From [Actinomadura] parvosata subsp. kistnae (GTDB taxonomy: Bacteria > Actinomycetota > Actinomycetes > Streptosporangiales > Streptosporangiaceae), in the NCBI RefSeq assembly GCF_900323885.1, contig NZ_OOHJ01000018.1:62001-126000 (forward strand): 64,000 nucleotides of DNA, written 5' to 3'. Position 1 is the first letter of the stretch. Each line of letters begins with the position of its first letter. The notes under the pieces are model-generated. The model had not been told where the DNA came from and did not search any database. It worked only from the letters and a program-made list of their open reading frames with translations. Positions 26,883-35,456 of this stretch are shown here, in pieces. The translations under genes were made by a program, and so were the position numbers.

Positions 26883-28940
26883 ATGACGCGAGAGCCGTAC
26901 CCGACTGCACGTCGCGAAGACACCGTCGACATCCTGCACGAAACGCCCGTCCCCGACCCCTACCGGTGGCTGGAGGACCCCGACAGCCCCGAGACCAAGG
27001 GGTGGCTGCTCGCGCAGGCCGAGCTGTTCGGCAAGGAGCGCGGGCCGCAGCGCTTCAAGGACCGCATCGCCGAGCTGCTCAGGTCCGGCTCCGTCGGCGT
27101 GCCGGCCTGGCGCGGCGAGCGTCACTTCTTCTCGCGGCGCACCCCCGACCAGGAGCACGCCGTCTACTACGTGGCCGAGCCCGACGGCACCGAGCGGGCG
27201 CTGGTCGACCCGATGGCGCTCGACCCGTCCGGGCTGACCACGCTCGACGCGGTGCAGCCCGACAAGGAGGGGCGCCTGCTGGCGTACCAGATCTCGGTGG
27301 GCGGCAACGAGGAGTCGATCCTCTACGTCATCGACGTGGCCACCGGCGACCGCGTCGAGGGGCCGATCGACCGCTGCCGCTACTCGCCGATCGCGTGGCT
27401 GCCGGGCGGCGAGGCGTTCTACTACGTGCGCCGGCTGCCGAGCACCGAGGTGCCGGAGAACGAGACGCAGTTCCACCGCCGCGTCTACCTGCACCGCGTC
27501 GGCACCTCCACCGAGGACGACGTGATGATCTTCGGCCAGGGCCTGAAGATGACCAACTACTACGGCGTCTCGGTCTCGCGCGACGGCCGCTGGCTGCAGG
27601 TGTCGGCCCACGAGGGCACCGCGCCGCGCAACGACGTCTGGGTGGCCGACCTGACCGCCTCGCCGATCGACCGGCCGGACCTGAAGGTCGTGCAGGAGGG
27701 CGTGGACGCGCAGGTCGGGCTCACGTTCGGCCGCGACGGCAGGCTCTACGTGCACACCGACCGCGACGCGCCGAGGGGCCGCGTCTGCGTCACCGACCCG
27801 GCGGAGCCGGGCTCCGACACCTGGCGCGACCTGATCCCCGAGGATCCCGAGGCGGTGCTGAGCACGTTCGCGATCCTCGACGACCTGGAGCGCCCGGTCA
27901 TGCTGGTGGGCTGGACCCGCCACGCGATCAGCGAGATCACCGTGCACGACCTCGCGACCGGCGAGCGCGTCGGCGAGGTGCCGACGCCGGGGCTGGGCAC
28001 GATCGGCGGCATCGCCGAGCGCCCCGAGGGCGGCTACGAGGCGTGGTTCGGCTACACCGACAACACCACGCCGCCCACCATCCAGCGCTACGACGCCCGC
28101 ACGGGCGAGACGACGCTCTGGGCGGCCTCGCCGGGCGCGGTCGAGGTGCCCGAGGTGCGCACCGAGCAGGTGGTCTACCGCTCGAAGGACGGCACCCCCG
28201 TCCGCATGCTGGTCATCTCCCCCGTCGGTGAGGCGACCGGCCCGCGCCCCACCATCCTGTACGGCTACGGCGGCTTCGGCGTGTCGATGACGCCCGGCTA
28301 CTCGGCCTCGATCCTGGCCTGGGTGGAGGCCGGCGGCGTCTACGCCATCGCCAACCTGCGCGGCGGCGGCGAGGAGGGCGAGGAGTGGCACCGCGCGGGC
28401 ATGCTGGCCAACAAGCAGAACGTCTTCGACGACTTCCACGCCGCGGCCGAGCACCTGATCGCCACCGGCGTGACCACGCCGCAGCAGCTCGGCATCTCGG
28501 GCGGCTCCAACGGCGGCCTGCTGGTGGGCGCCGCGCTGACGCAGCGCCCCGAGCTGTACGCGGCCGTGGTCTGCTCGGCGCCGCTGCTCGACATGATCAG
28601 GTACGAGAAGTTCGGGCTCGGCGCCACCTGGAACGTCGAGTACGGCTCGGCCGACGACCCCGAGCAGTTCGGCTGGTTGTGGAGCTATTCGCCCTACCAC
28701 CACGTCAAGGAGTCGGTGGCGTACCCGGCGACGCTCTTCACCGTCTTCCAGTCCGACACCCGCGTGCACCCGCTGCACGCGTGGAAGATGTGCGCGGCGT
28801 TGCAGCACGCCTCGACGGCCGACCGGCCGGTGCTGCTGCGCAACGAGACCGAGGTCGGGCACGGCGCCCGCTCGGTGAGCAGGTCGGTGGACCTGTCGGC
28901 CGACACGCTGACCTTCCTGGCGCGGCACACGGGTCTGTAG
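26883..28940 (+). CDS. Prolyl oligopeptidase (S9A family)
   Basis: 685 residues from MTREPYPTARRED, chosen because the family starts here; longer in-frame readings cover the promoter region. N-terminal seven-bladed propeller, then the alpha/beta hydrolase domain: nucleophile Ser in GISGGSNGGLLVG, Asp in QSDTRVHPLH and His in ETEVGHGARS. Cleaves short proline-containing peptides after Pro in the cytoplasm; no signal peptide. Followed after 10 bp by an AraC-type regulator gene. Confidence 0.95.
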   Translation: MTREPYPTARREDTVDILHETPVPDPYRWLEDPDSPETKGWLLAQAELFGKERGPQRFKDRIAELLRSGSVGVPAWRGERHFFSRRTPDQEHAVYYVAEPDGTERALVDPMALDPSGLTTLDAVQPDKEGRLLAYQISVGGNEESILYVIDVATGDRVEGPIDRCRYSPIAWLPGGEAFYYVRRLPSTEVPENETQFHRRVYLHRVGTSTEDDVMIFGQGLKMTNYYGVSVSRDGRWLQVSAHEGTAPRNDVWVADLTASPIDRPDLKVVQEGVDAQVGLTFGRDGRLYVHTDRDAPRGRVCVTDPAEPGSDTWRDLIPEDPEAVLSTFAILDDLERPVMLVGWTRHAISEITVHDLATGERVGEVPTPGLGTIGGIAERPEGGYEAWFGYTDNTTPPTIQRYDARTGETTLWAASPGAVEVPEVRTEQVVYRSKDGTPVRMLVISPVGEATGPRPTILYGYGGFGVSMTPGYSASILAWVEAGGVYAIANLRGGGEEGEEWHRAGMLANKQNVFDDFHAAAEHLIATGVTTPQQLGISGGSNGGLLVGAALTQRPELYAAVVCSAPLLDMIRYEKFGLGATWNVEYGSADDPEQFGWLWSYSPYHHVKESVAYPATLFTVFQSDTRVHPLHAWKMCAALQHASTADRPVLLRNETEVGHGARSVSRSVDLSADTLTFLARHTGL

Positions 28941-28950
28941 TGTCGAAGGC

Positions 28951-29754
28951 ATGAGCGCGACGTCGGGGCTGGCCATGGTGGAGGCCGCCCCGAGCGCCGC
29001 CCTGCGGCCGTACGTGACCCGGCTGTGCGCCTACCGCGAGCACTACGCCGAGCCGGTCACCCGGTCGGAGATGGCGATGCCCGGCTCTGTGCTCGTCCTG
29101 GCCTTCGGCACGCCGATGGAGGCGGGCGGGCAGCGGGTGCGGGCGTTCGGCGGCGGCCTCGGCGATCGTTTCACCGTCACGCGCGTCGCCGGGCCGTCGG
29201 AGGGCGTCGAGGTGTTCCTGACGCCGTTCGGGGCCCGGCGCCTGTACGGCCTGCCGATGCGGCACCTGACGAACCGGGTGGTGCCGATCTCCGACCTGCT
29301 CGGGCCGCGCGCGGATGCGTTCGTGGAGCGGCTGGCGGAGACCTCGTCGTGGCGGGCCCGCCTCGCGCTGGCCGACCGGCTGCTGAGCGAGCGCATCGCG
29401 GCGGGCCCCGAGCTGGGGCCCGAGCTGCCGTGGGCGTGGGCGCGGCTGCTGGAGACGGGCGGCCGGCTGAGCGTGGCGTCGCTGGCCGACGCGCTCGGCT
29501 GGAGCCACCGCCACCTCGTCGCCCGCTTCCACGACCAGGTGGGGCTGCCGCCGAAGACGGTGGCCAGGGTCATCCGGTTCGGGCGGGCGCTGCGGCTGCT
29601 GCGCGCGGGCACGGCCCCGGCCGTCGCGGCGGCGGAGTGCGGCTTCTACGACCAGGCGCACATGAACCGCGAGTTCCGGGTGCTGGGCGACACCACGCCA
29701 GGTCAGATTCGTCCAAGACCCGGCGGCGCCGCCCCGGCATCGTGGGCCTCATGA
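28951..29754 (+). CDS. AraC-family transcriptional regulator
   Basis: 267 residues. The C-terminal 100 residues hold two helix-turn-helix units (LADALGWSHRHLVARFHDQ and CGFYDQAHMNREFRVLG). The N-terminal domain is of the DUF6597-like type with HxxH-free beta strands and no known ligand. Its stop overlaps the start of the following VOC gene (ATGA), so regulator and VOC protein are made together, a common pairing in actinobacteria. Confidence 0.92.
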   Translation: MSATSGLAMVEAAPSAALRPYVTRLCAYREHYAEPVTRSEMAMPGSVLVLAFGTPMEAGGQRVRAFGGGLGDRFTVTRVAGPSEGVEVFLTPFGARRLYGLPMRHLTNRVVPISDLLGPRADAFVERLAETSSWRARLALADRLLSERIAAGPELGPELPWAWARLLETGGRLSVASLADALGWSHRHLVARFHDQVGLPPKTVARVIRFGRALRLLRAGTAPAVAAAECGFYDQAHMNREFRVLGDTTPGQIRPRPGGAAPASWAS

Positions 29755-30101
29755 CACGTACCGTCTACGCATTGGCCCGCTACGAGAACTGCCAGGCCGC
29801 GATCGACTTCCTGACCGGCGCGTTCGGCTTCCGCCTGCACGAGGCGTCCAAGAACGGCGAAGGCGTCATCCACCACGCCGAGCTGCTCATCGGCGACGAC
29901 CTGATCATGATCGGCCAGGGGAGGCCGGGCGGCCCCGGCATCTACGTCGCGGTGGACGACGTCGACGCCCACCACGACCGCGCCAGGGCCGCGGGCGCGA
30001 CGATCACGATGGAGCTGACGGACCAGCCGTACGGCTCGCGCGAGTACGCCTGCCACGACCCCGAGGGCAACCCCTGGTTCTTCGGGACGTACCGGCCCTG
30101 A
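29751..30101 (+). CDS. VOC (glyoxalase/bleomycin-resistance fold) protein
   Basis: 116 residues, translationally coupled to the AraC gene. One VOC module: YENCQAAIDFLTGAFGF, then VDDVDAHHDRARAAGATI and the C-terminal signature YACHDPEGNPWFFGTY. VOC metal ligands are partly present (His in HHAELL, Glu in REYACHDPEG). Could sequester or transform a small molecule; pairing with AraC suggests an inducible response. Substrate unknown. Confidence 0.9.
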   Translation: MTRTVYALARYENCQAAIDFLTGAFGFRLHEASKNGEGVIHHAELLIGDDLIMIGQGRPGGPGIYVAVDDVDAHHDRARAAGATITMELTDQPYGSREYACHDPEGNPWFFGTYRP

Positions 30102-30107
30102 CGGGGG

Positions 30108-30962
30108 TCAGCGCGGGAAGATGATGGTCTTGTGGCCGTCGAGCAGCACCCGCTGCTCGGCGTGCCACTTGACCGCCCTGGCCAGGGCCAGGCACTCCAC
30201 GTCGCGGCCGATGGCCACCAGGTCTTCGGGCGAGTGGCTGTGGTTGACCCTGGCCACCTCCTGCTCGATGATCGGCCCCTCGTCGAGGTCGGCCGTCACG
30301 TAGTGGGCGGTGGCGCCGATCAGCTTGACCCCGCGGTTGTACGCCTGGTGGTAGGGCTTGGCGCCCTTGAACGACGGCAGGAACGAGTGGTGGATGTTGA
30401 TCGCCCGCCCCGCCAGCTTCTCGCACAGGTCCTCCGAGAGCACCTGCATGTAGCGGGCCAGCACGACCAGGTCGACCTGGTAGTGCTCCACCAGCGCCAG
30501 CACCTCGGCCTCCTGCTTCGGCTTGGTCTCGGGGGTGACCGGCAGGTGGTGGTAGTCGATGCCGTTGGACTGCGTCAGCGGCCGCAGGTCGGGGTGGTTG
30601 GACACGACGGCGGCGATCTCGATGTCGAGGGCCTTCGAGCGGACGCGGTAGAGCAGGTCGTTCAGGCAGTGGTCGAACTTGCTCACCATGATCAGCACGC
30701 GCGGCTTGCGCGCGACGTCCCGTAGCCTGAACTCCATCGCGAAGTCGGGCGCGAGCGCGGCGAAGGCGGCGTTCAGCTCGTCCTCCCCCAGCTCTCCCGC
30801 GAACTGCACGCGCATGAAGAAGCGCTGCCCCACCCTGTCGCCGAACTGCTGGCTCTCGATGATGTTGCATCCGTGCCCGGCGAGCAGGCCGGAGACGGCG
30901 GCCACGACACCGGGCCGGTCGGGACAGGACAGCGTCAGGATGTATTCGGCGGGGCTGGTCAT
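30108..30962 (-). CDS. purU: Formyltetrahydrofolate deformylase
   Basis: 284 residues from MTSPAEYILTLSCPDRPG. N-terminal ACT domain (1-80) senses glycine/methionine in the E. coli enzyme; the C-terminal formyltransferase domain carries NIHHSFLPSFKGAKPYHQA and ATAHYVTADLDEGPIIEQ with the catalytic Asn-His-Asp set. Hydrolyses 10-formyl-THF to formate and THF, balancing the one-carbon pool and supplying formate to PurT. Length matches the family. Convergent with the VOC gene. Confidence 0.95.
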   Translation of the reverse strand: MTSPAEYILTLSCPDRPGVVAAVSGLLAGHGCNIIESQQFGDRVGQRFFMRVQFAGELGEDELNAAFAALAPDFAMEFRLRDVARKPRVLIMVSKFDHCLNDLLYRVRSKALDIEIAAVVSNHPDLRPLTQSNGIDYHHLPVTPETKPKQEAEVLALVEHYQVDLVVLARYMQVLSEDLCEKLAGRAINIHHSFLPSFKGAKPYHQAYNRGVKLIGATAHYVTADLDEGPIIEQEVARVNHSHSPEDLVAIGRDVECLALARAVKWHAEQRVLLDGHKTIIFPR

Positions 30963-31179
30963 GCCTTCACTCTCGCGGACGTCACGGGGCCACCACTGGA
31001 CCGGCGGCCTTCCGTCGAGCGTACCCGTGACGGCGGGATGCAGGACCGTAACGGGGAACGCCGTGGACGAGTGTCCATTTTGGGTAGTTATTCGGCACTG
31101 CTGGTGGAGCGGATGCGATGGGCGGGGGCGGAGTGGCCCCATCCCTCGATCGAGCGGGCCCCGCCGAGGCCGGGGCGGG

Positions 31180-32145
31180 ATGGAGTGCGTGCTCTTGGAC
31201 ACTGTCGTGCTGATCGTGGCGGCCGGCCTGTTCGCCGTCGTAGCCGGGATCAACGACGGGGGCGCGCTCCTCGCGACCGGGCTCAAGCTGCCCGCGATCC
31301 GCCCGATGACCGGGATCGTGGTGCTGACCGTGCTCGTGGCGGCGGTGCCGCTGGTCACCCACCAGGTGGCGCTGACGTTCGTGACCCGGCTCGGCTCCTA
31401 CAGAGACCCAGGCGGCCAGTTCGCGATGATCATCGCGGTGGTCTCCGCGCTCGCCGTGGTCGGCGTGCTCAGCGCGAAGGGCCGCCCGACCAGCCTGACC
31501 CTGGCCGTCGTCGGCGGCCTCACCGGGGCGGGGCTGGGCTGGGGGCTGCAGGTGTCGGGCGAGTGGGTCGCGCTGGTGCTGGCGTTCGGGCTGGCCGCGC
31601 CGTTCGCCGGCGGGCTGCTGGCGTGGGTGCTCATCCGGGTGCTGGTCGCCACGACCACCGCACGCGGGTTGTGGCGCTGGCACTGGGCGGGCTTCCTGCT
31701 CCAGACGCTCGCGTACGCCGCCAACGACGCCCAGAAGATGCTGGCCGTGTTCATGATCGCGGTCGGGTTCACCGGGGCTCCGGTCGAGTACACGGCGCTC
31801 GCGGCCGTGCTGTTCGCCGCCGGCACCCTGTACGGGCTGCCCAAGGCCGGCCGCACCCTCGGCCGCGAGATCATCGTCTCCCGGCCCCCGCACGGCGTCG
31901 CGGCGGAGCTGGCCGCCGGCGCGGCCGTGATCGGCTGCGCGGCCGTCGGCATGCCCGTGAGCATGACGCAGGCCATCGCCGGCGGCCTCATCGGCGCGGG
32001 CGTCGCCCAGGGCGGCGGCCGGGTCCGCTGGTACGCCGCCGGCAAGATCGTCGCCGCCTGGCTGCTGACGCTGCCCGCCAGCGGCCTGCTCGGCTGGGGG
32101 CTCGCCCTGCTGGTGAAGGGGTTCGCGAGCGTGAGACTGTCATGA
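31180..32145 (+). CDS. PiT-family low-affinity phosphate transporter
   Basis: 321 residues from MECVLLDTVVL, about ten membrane helices. The two inverted PiT signatures are present in modified form: AGINDGGALLATGL in the first half and AYAANDAQKMLAVFM in the second. Symports phosphate, often as metal-phosphate, with protons or sodium. The following DUF47 gene starts within about 14 bp, the usual PiT partner arrangement. Confidence 0.92.
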   Translation: MECVLLDTVVLIVAAGLFAVVAGINDGGALLATGLKLPAIRPMTGIVVLTVLVAAVPLVTHQVALTFVTRLGSYRDPGGQFAMIIAVVSALAVVGVLSAKGRPTSLTLAVVGGLTGAGLGWGLQVSGEWVALVLAFGLAAPFAGGLLAWVLIRVLVATTTARGLWRWHWAGFLLQTLAYAANDAQKMLAVFMIAVGFTGAPVEYTALAAVLFAAGTLYGLPKAGRTLGREIIVSRPPHGVAAELAAGAAVIGCAAVGMPVSMTQAIAGGLIGAGVAQGGGRVRWYAAGKIVAAWLLTLPASGLLGWGLALLVKGFASVRLS

Positions 32146-32158
32146 AGGGAAGGTGGGC

Positions 32159-32794
32159 GTGAAGCGGCTGCGGCGGATCAGGGACCTCATGACCGGGCGC
32201 ATGGACGGCGCCCTCACGGAGGCGCTGCTCGGCCAGCTCAAAGCCACCAAGGAAGGCGCGTGGCTGGCCATGGCCATGATCGGCGGCGAGGTCGGCCGCA
32301 CGGGGGCGCACGAGCAGATGCGCGCGATCGAGCACCTCGGCGACGAGGAGCGCGCCCGGCTCATCGACGAGCTGAAGACGGCCCTCGTCACGCCGATCGA
32401 CCGGGAGGACCTGTTCCGGCTGTCCCGGTCGATCGACGACGTGCTCGACTCGCTGCGCGACTTCGTCCGCGAGTCCCACCTGTACCGGGTGCCGGACCAG
32501 ATCCGCTTCACCCCCATGCTCGACCAGGTCATCGTGGGCATCGAAGCCCTGGAGGAGGCCGTGCGCGGCCTGGCCTCCCGGCCGTCCGTGGTCTCCCACG
32601 ACGCCCTGGAGGCGAAGAAGGCGGGCGGGGCGATCCGGCGGATGTACCAGTACGAGATCTCCCGCATCTTCTCCGACGAGAAGATCACCGCGAACGCGAT
32701 GAAGGAGCGGGAGCTGGTGCGGCGGCTGGAGATCGTCGGCGTGGCCATCGGCGACGCGGCCGACGCCATCGCCGACGGCGCGATGAAACGCTGA
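32159..32794 (+). CDS. DUF47 (PhoU-like) Pit accessory protein
   Basis: 211 residues from GTG; another in-frame GTG lies two codons upstream. All-helical PhoU-like protein of the phosphate transport regulator family, with acidic helices (EHLGDEERARLIDELK, SRSIDDVLDSLRDFV) expected to bind metal. Such proteins gate the adjacent PiT transporter. Ends next to a five-copy 19-20 bp repeat that begins in the convergent SDR gene. Confidence 0.92.
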   Translation: MKRLRRIRDLMTGRMDGALTEALLGQLKATKEGAWLAMAMIGGEVGRTGAHEQMRAIEHLGDEERARLIDELKTALVTPIDREDLFRLSRSIDDVLDSLRDFVRESHLYRVPDQIRFTPMLDQVIVGIEALEEAVRGLASRPSVVSHDALEAKKAGGAIRRMYQYEISRIFSDEKITANAMKERELVRRLEIVGVAIGDAADAIADGAMKR

Positions 32795-32800
32795 CGGTGG

Positions 32801-32901
32801 CGCCTCCAGCGGGCGAAGGTGCCTTAAGCGGATGAAGGCGCCTTCAGCGGGCGAAGGGTGTTCTCAGCGGGTGAAGGGCGCCTTCAGCGGGCGAAGGCGT
32901 C
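32801..32901 (-). repeat. Five-copy tandem echo of the SDR gene 3' end
   Basis: Read on the minus strand, units of 18-20 bp follow AGGCGCCTTCGCCCGCTGA. The first copy is the true end of the SDR gene (Ala-Phe-Ala-Arg-stop); four further copies follow downstream, with the last base of each at 32864, 32844, 32825 and 32806. Stop triplets are TGA, TGA, TGA, then TTA and TGG in the more diverged copies. The palindrome GAAGGCGCCTTC is created at one junction. Confidence 0.92.
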
Positions 32902-33840
32902 GATGCCGGTGAGCTGCGCGGACAGGGCCCACAGGCGGGCGGCCTCGCCGGGGTCGGTCGCGTAGGAGCGCACGCCCGAGCGGGCCTCCGGGTCGGTGGC
33001 CGCCTCGGCGATGTCGCAGTCCTCGCAGTAGACGCCGCCCATGCCGGCCAGCCGCGGCGACGTCGCGGCCCACACCTCGGTCGCCGCCCCCTGCTCGGGC
33101 GTCTTGAACGTGGCCAGCACGTTGCCCTGCTCGTCCATCCAGCCTTCGCCGATCATCTCCTCCCTGGTCAGGTGCCGCTGCAGCGGGGTGAGGATGCCGC
33201 CGGGATGCACGGCGAACGCGCGCACGCCGGCGTCCTTGGCGAGGGCGTCGAGGTGCACCGCGAACAGCACGTTCGCGGTCTTCGCCTGCCCGTAGGCCGC
33301 CCACTTGTCGTAGCCCCGCTCGAAGTGCACGTCGTCCCAGCGGATGGGCGAGCGGCGGTGCCCCACCGACGAGAGCGACACCACCCGGCCCCGGCCGCGC
33401 TCGATGGCCGGCCAGAGCAGGTTGACCAGCGCGTAGTGGCCGAGGTGGTTGGTGGCGAACTGCGCCTCCCAGCCGGGCCCGACGCGGGTCTCCGGGCAGG
33501 CCATGATGCCCGCGTTCGTGATCACGATGTCGGCGGTACGGCCGGTGGCGAGGAAGCGCTCGGCGAAGCCGCGCACGCTGGCGAGGTCCCCGAGGTCGAG
33601 CTCGTCCACCTCGGCCCCGTCGACGTCCTTGAGCGCCTCCTCGGCGGCGGCGCGGCGGCGGGCGGGCACCACGACGTGCGCGCCGGCAGCGGTCAGCGCG
33701 CGCGTGGCGGCCAGGCCGATGCCGGAGTAGCCGCCGGTGACGATCGCCAGCTTCCCGGACAGGTCGATGCCGTGCAGCACGTCGTCCGCGGTGCTCGTGG
33801 CACCGAAACCGGACCCGATCTTGTGTTGTGGCGTGGTCAT
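32884..33840 (-). CDS. Short-chain dehydrogenase, retinol-dehydrogenase-like
   Basis: 318 residues. Rossmann loop IVTGGYSGIGLAATR (31-45), NAGIM motif, catalytic Ser in VVSLSSVGHRRS and YGQAKTAN (YxxxK). The 'extended classical' layout, with FATNHLGHYALVNLLW and the C-terminal segment PEEQGAATEVWAA-like (PEQGAATEVWAA), matches WW-domain-oxidoreductase/retinol dehydrogenase relatives. NADP use is likely from the Arg-rich stretch after beta-2 (PARRRAAAEE). Substrate unknown. Its 3' end seeds a tandem repeat. Confidence 0.9.
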   Translation of the reverse strand: MTTPQHKIGSGFGATSTADDVLHGIDLSGKLAIVTGGYSGIGLAATRALTAAGAHVVVPARRRAAAEEALKDVDGAEVDELDLGDLASVRGFAERFLATGRTADIVITNAGIMACPETRVGPGWEAQFATNHLGHYALVNLLWPAIERGRGRVVSLSSVGHRRSPIRWDDVHFERGYDKWAAYGQAKTANVLFAVHLDALAKDAGVRAFAVHPGGILTPLQRHLTREEMIGEGWMDEQGNVLATFKTPEQGAATEVWAATSPRLAGMGGVYCEDCDIAEAATDPEARSGVRSYATDPGEAARLWALSAQLTGIDAFAR

Positions 33841-33926
33841 GCCTCCACGCTATGAATGAGAGTGCACTCGAAGTCAAATGATCTTCTCGGGCTTGGTTGC
33901 CCGCCTCCGGCCGTACCGGCTGCAAT

Positions 33927-34907
33927 GTGAAGGTGATCGACGATCCCGGGACGGCAGGCGCGCAGGCCGCACGCCCCCGGCTGGCGGTCTCCACCTGTCT
34001 CCTGGGCGAGCCGGTGCGCTACAACGGCGGGCACAGCCGCGACCGCTTCCTGACCGACGCCCTCGGCCCGTACGTGGACTGGGTCCCCGTCTGCCCCGAG
34101 ATCGAGGCGGGCCTCGGCGCGCCCCGCGAGACCCTGCGGCAGGAGCGGTCGGACGACGGCCCCCGCCTGGTCACCCGCACGACGCACGTGGACCTGACCG
34201 CCCGCATGACCCGGCTCGCCGACCGGCGGGCCGCCGAGCTCGACGTGGACGGGTACGTGTTCAAGGCCAGGAGCCCCACCTGCGGCATCCACGGCGTGCC
34301 CGTCTACCGTCCCGACGGGACCCCGGCGGACCGGCGCAACAGGGGCGTGTTCAGCGGGATCGTCATGCGGCGGCGCCCGCTGCTGCCCGTCGAGGACGAG
34401 GGCCGGCTGCACGACGCGCTGCTGCGGGAGAGCTTCGTGGAGCGGGTGTTCGCGCACGCCCGGCTGCGCGCGCTGTTCGCCGGCGACTGGCGCACCCGCG
34501 ACCTCGTCGCCTTCCACGCCCGGCACAAGATGCAGCTCCTCGCCCACGACCCTGATCTCTACCGGGAGGCGGGCCGCGTGGTCGCCGCCGCCGGCGGACG
34601 GCCCCGCGAGGAGGTGGCCGCCCGGTACACGGAGGCGTTCCAGCGCACGCTCGCCACGAAGGCCACCACGGGCAAGAACGTCAACGTGCTGCAGCACTGC
34701 CTCGGCATGCTCGCGCTCGACCCCGTCAGGCGGGCCGACGTGGTGGACGTCATCGACGCCTACCAGGCGGGCCTGGTGCCGCTGAGCGTGCCCACGACCC
34801 TGCTGCGCCACCACGCCCGCGGGGAGGCCGCGGCGTACGTACGCGACCAGACGTACTTCTCCCCCTACCCCGACGCCCTGCGGCTGCGGCACCACGTGCC
34901 CCAGTAG
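33927..34907 (+). CDS. DUF523-DUF1722 fusion protein (YbgA-like)
   Basis: 326 residues from GTG (MKVIDDPGTAG); an in-frame TTG ten codons upstream is less likely. DUF523 occupies about 20-165 with VSTCLLGEPVRYNGGH, VPVCPEIEAGLG and SPTCGIHG, whose Cys residues look like metal or Fe-S ligands. DUF1722 follows (about 190-315): FHARHKMQLLAHDP and TTGKNVNVLQHCLG. A relative in other bacteria is 2-thiouracil desulfidase TudS for the DUF523 part; the fused version is often next to photolyase genes. Here it precedes a Nudix gene. Confidence 0.92.
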   Translation: MKVIDDPGTAGAQAARPRLAVSTCLLGEPVRYNGGHSRDRFLTDALGPYVDWVPVCPEIEAGLGAPRETLRQERSDDGPRLVTRTTHVDLTARMTRLADRRAAELDVDGYVFKARSPTCGIHGVPVYRPDGTPADRRNRGVFSGIVMRRRPLLPVEDEGRLHDALLRESFVERVFAHARLRALFAGDWRTRDLVAFHARHKMQLLAHDPDLYREAGRVVAAAGGRPREEVAARYTEAFQRTLATKATTGKNVNVLQHCLGMLALDPVRRADVVDVIDAYQAGLVPLSVPTTLLRHHARGEAAAYVRDQTYFSPYPDALRLRHHVPQ

Positions 34908-34918
34908 GCTCGGGGAGC

Positions 34919-35380
34919 GTGAGCGACGTCGACGAGCGGCCCGCCGCCCGCGTGATCTGCCTCGACCGCGACGGACGGGTGCTGCTGATGCACTGGTACG
35001 ACCACGTCGACGACACCGAGGTCTGGGAGCCGCCCGGCGGCAGGCTGGAGCCCGGCGAGACCCCCTTGGAGGCGGCCCGGCGGGAGCTGACCGAGGAGAC
35101 GGGGCTGCCCGGCTCGGCGGTGCTCGACCGGCACGTGGAGGTCGACCGGGACTTCCGGTGGCTGGGCACGCGGTTCCTGAAGCGGGAGCTGTTCTACCTG
35201 GCCAGGTTCGCCGAGGCACGGCCCCCGGTGGATCCCGGGGCCTTGACCGAGGAGGAGCGCGCGGCCTTCCGCGGCTGCGTGTGGGTCGAGGAGTTGCCGG
35301 AGGGGGTCGATCCGCCCGAGCTGGCGAGCCTCATCGAGCAGCTCACCCGAAACCCGGACGCCGCCGAACAGCCTGCTTGA
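34919..35380 (+). CDS. Nudix hydrolase
   Basis: 153 residues from GTG, 11 bp after the DUF523-DUF1722 gene, so probably the same transcript. The Nudix box is complete: GGRLEPGETPLEAARRELTE followed by ETGL. Hydrolyses a nucleoside diphosphate linked to another group; the exact substrate cannot be told. The last ten codons (NPDAAEQPA-stop) are the first unit of a perfect 30-bp three-copy tandem repeat that continues after the stop. Confidence 0.93.
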   Translation: MSDVDERPAARVICLDRDGRVLLMHWYDHVDDTEVWEPPGGRLEPGETPLEAARRELTEETGLPGSAVLDRHVEVDRDFRWLGTRFLKRELFYLARFAEARPPVDPGALTEEERAAFRGCVWVEELPEGVDPPELASLIEQLTRNPDAAEQPA

Positions 35381-35440
35381 AGCCCGGATGCCGCCGAGCG
35401 CCCCGCCTGAAACTCCGACGCCGCCGAGCGGCCCGCGTGA
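35351..35440 (+). repeat. Three-copy 30-bp tandem echo of the Nudix 3' end, stop codon included
   Basis: Three contiguous 30-bp units (35351-35380, 35381-35410, 35411-35440). Translated in register they read NPDAAEQPA-stop, SPDAAERPA-stop and NSDAAERPA-stop. Length is exactly ten codons each, all stops are TGA, and most differences are at codon third positions or conservative. Confidence 0.97.
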
Positions 35441-35456
35441 CCTTCGCCGTCGTGCC

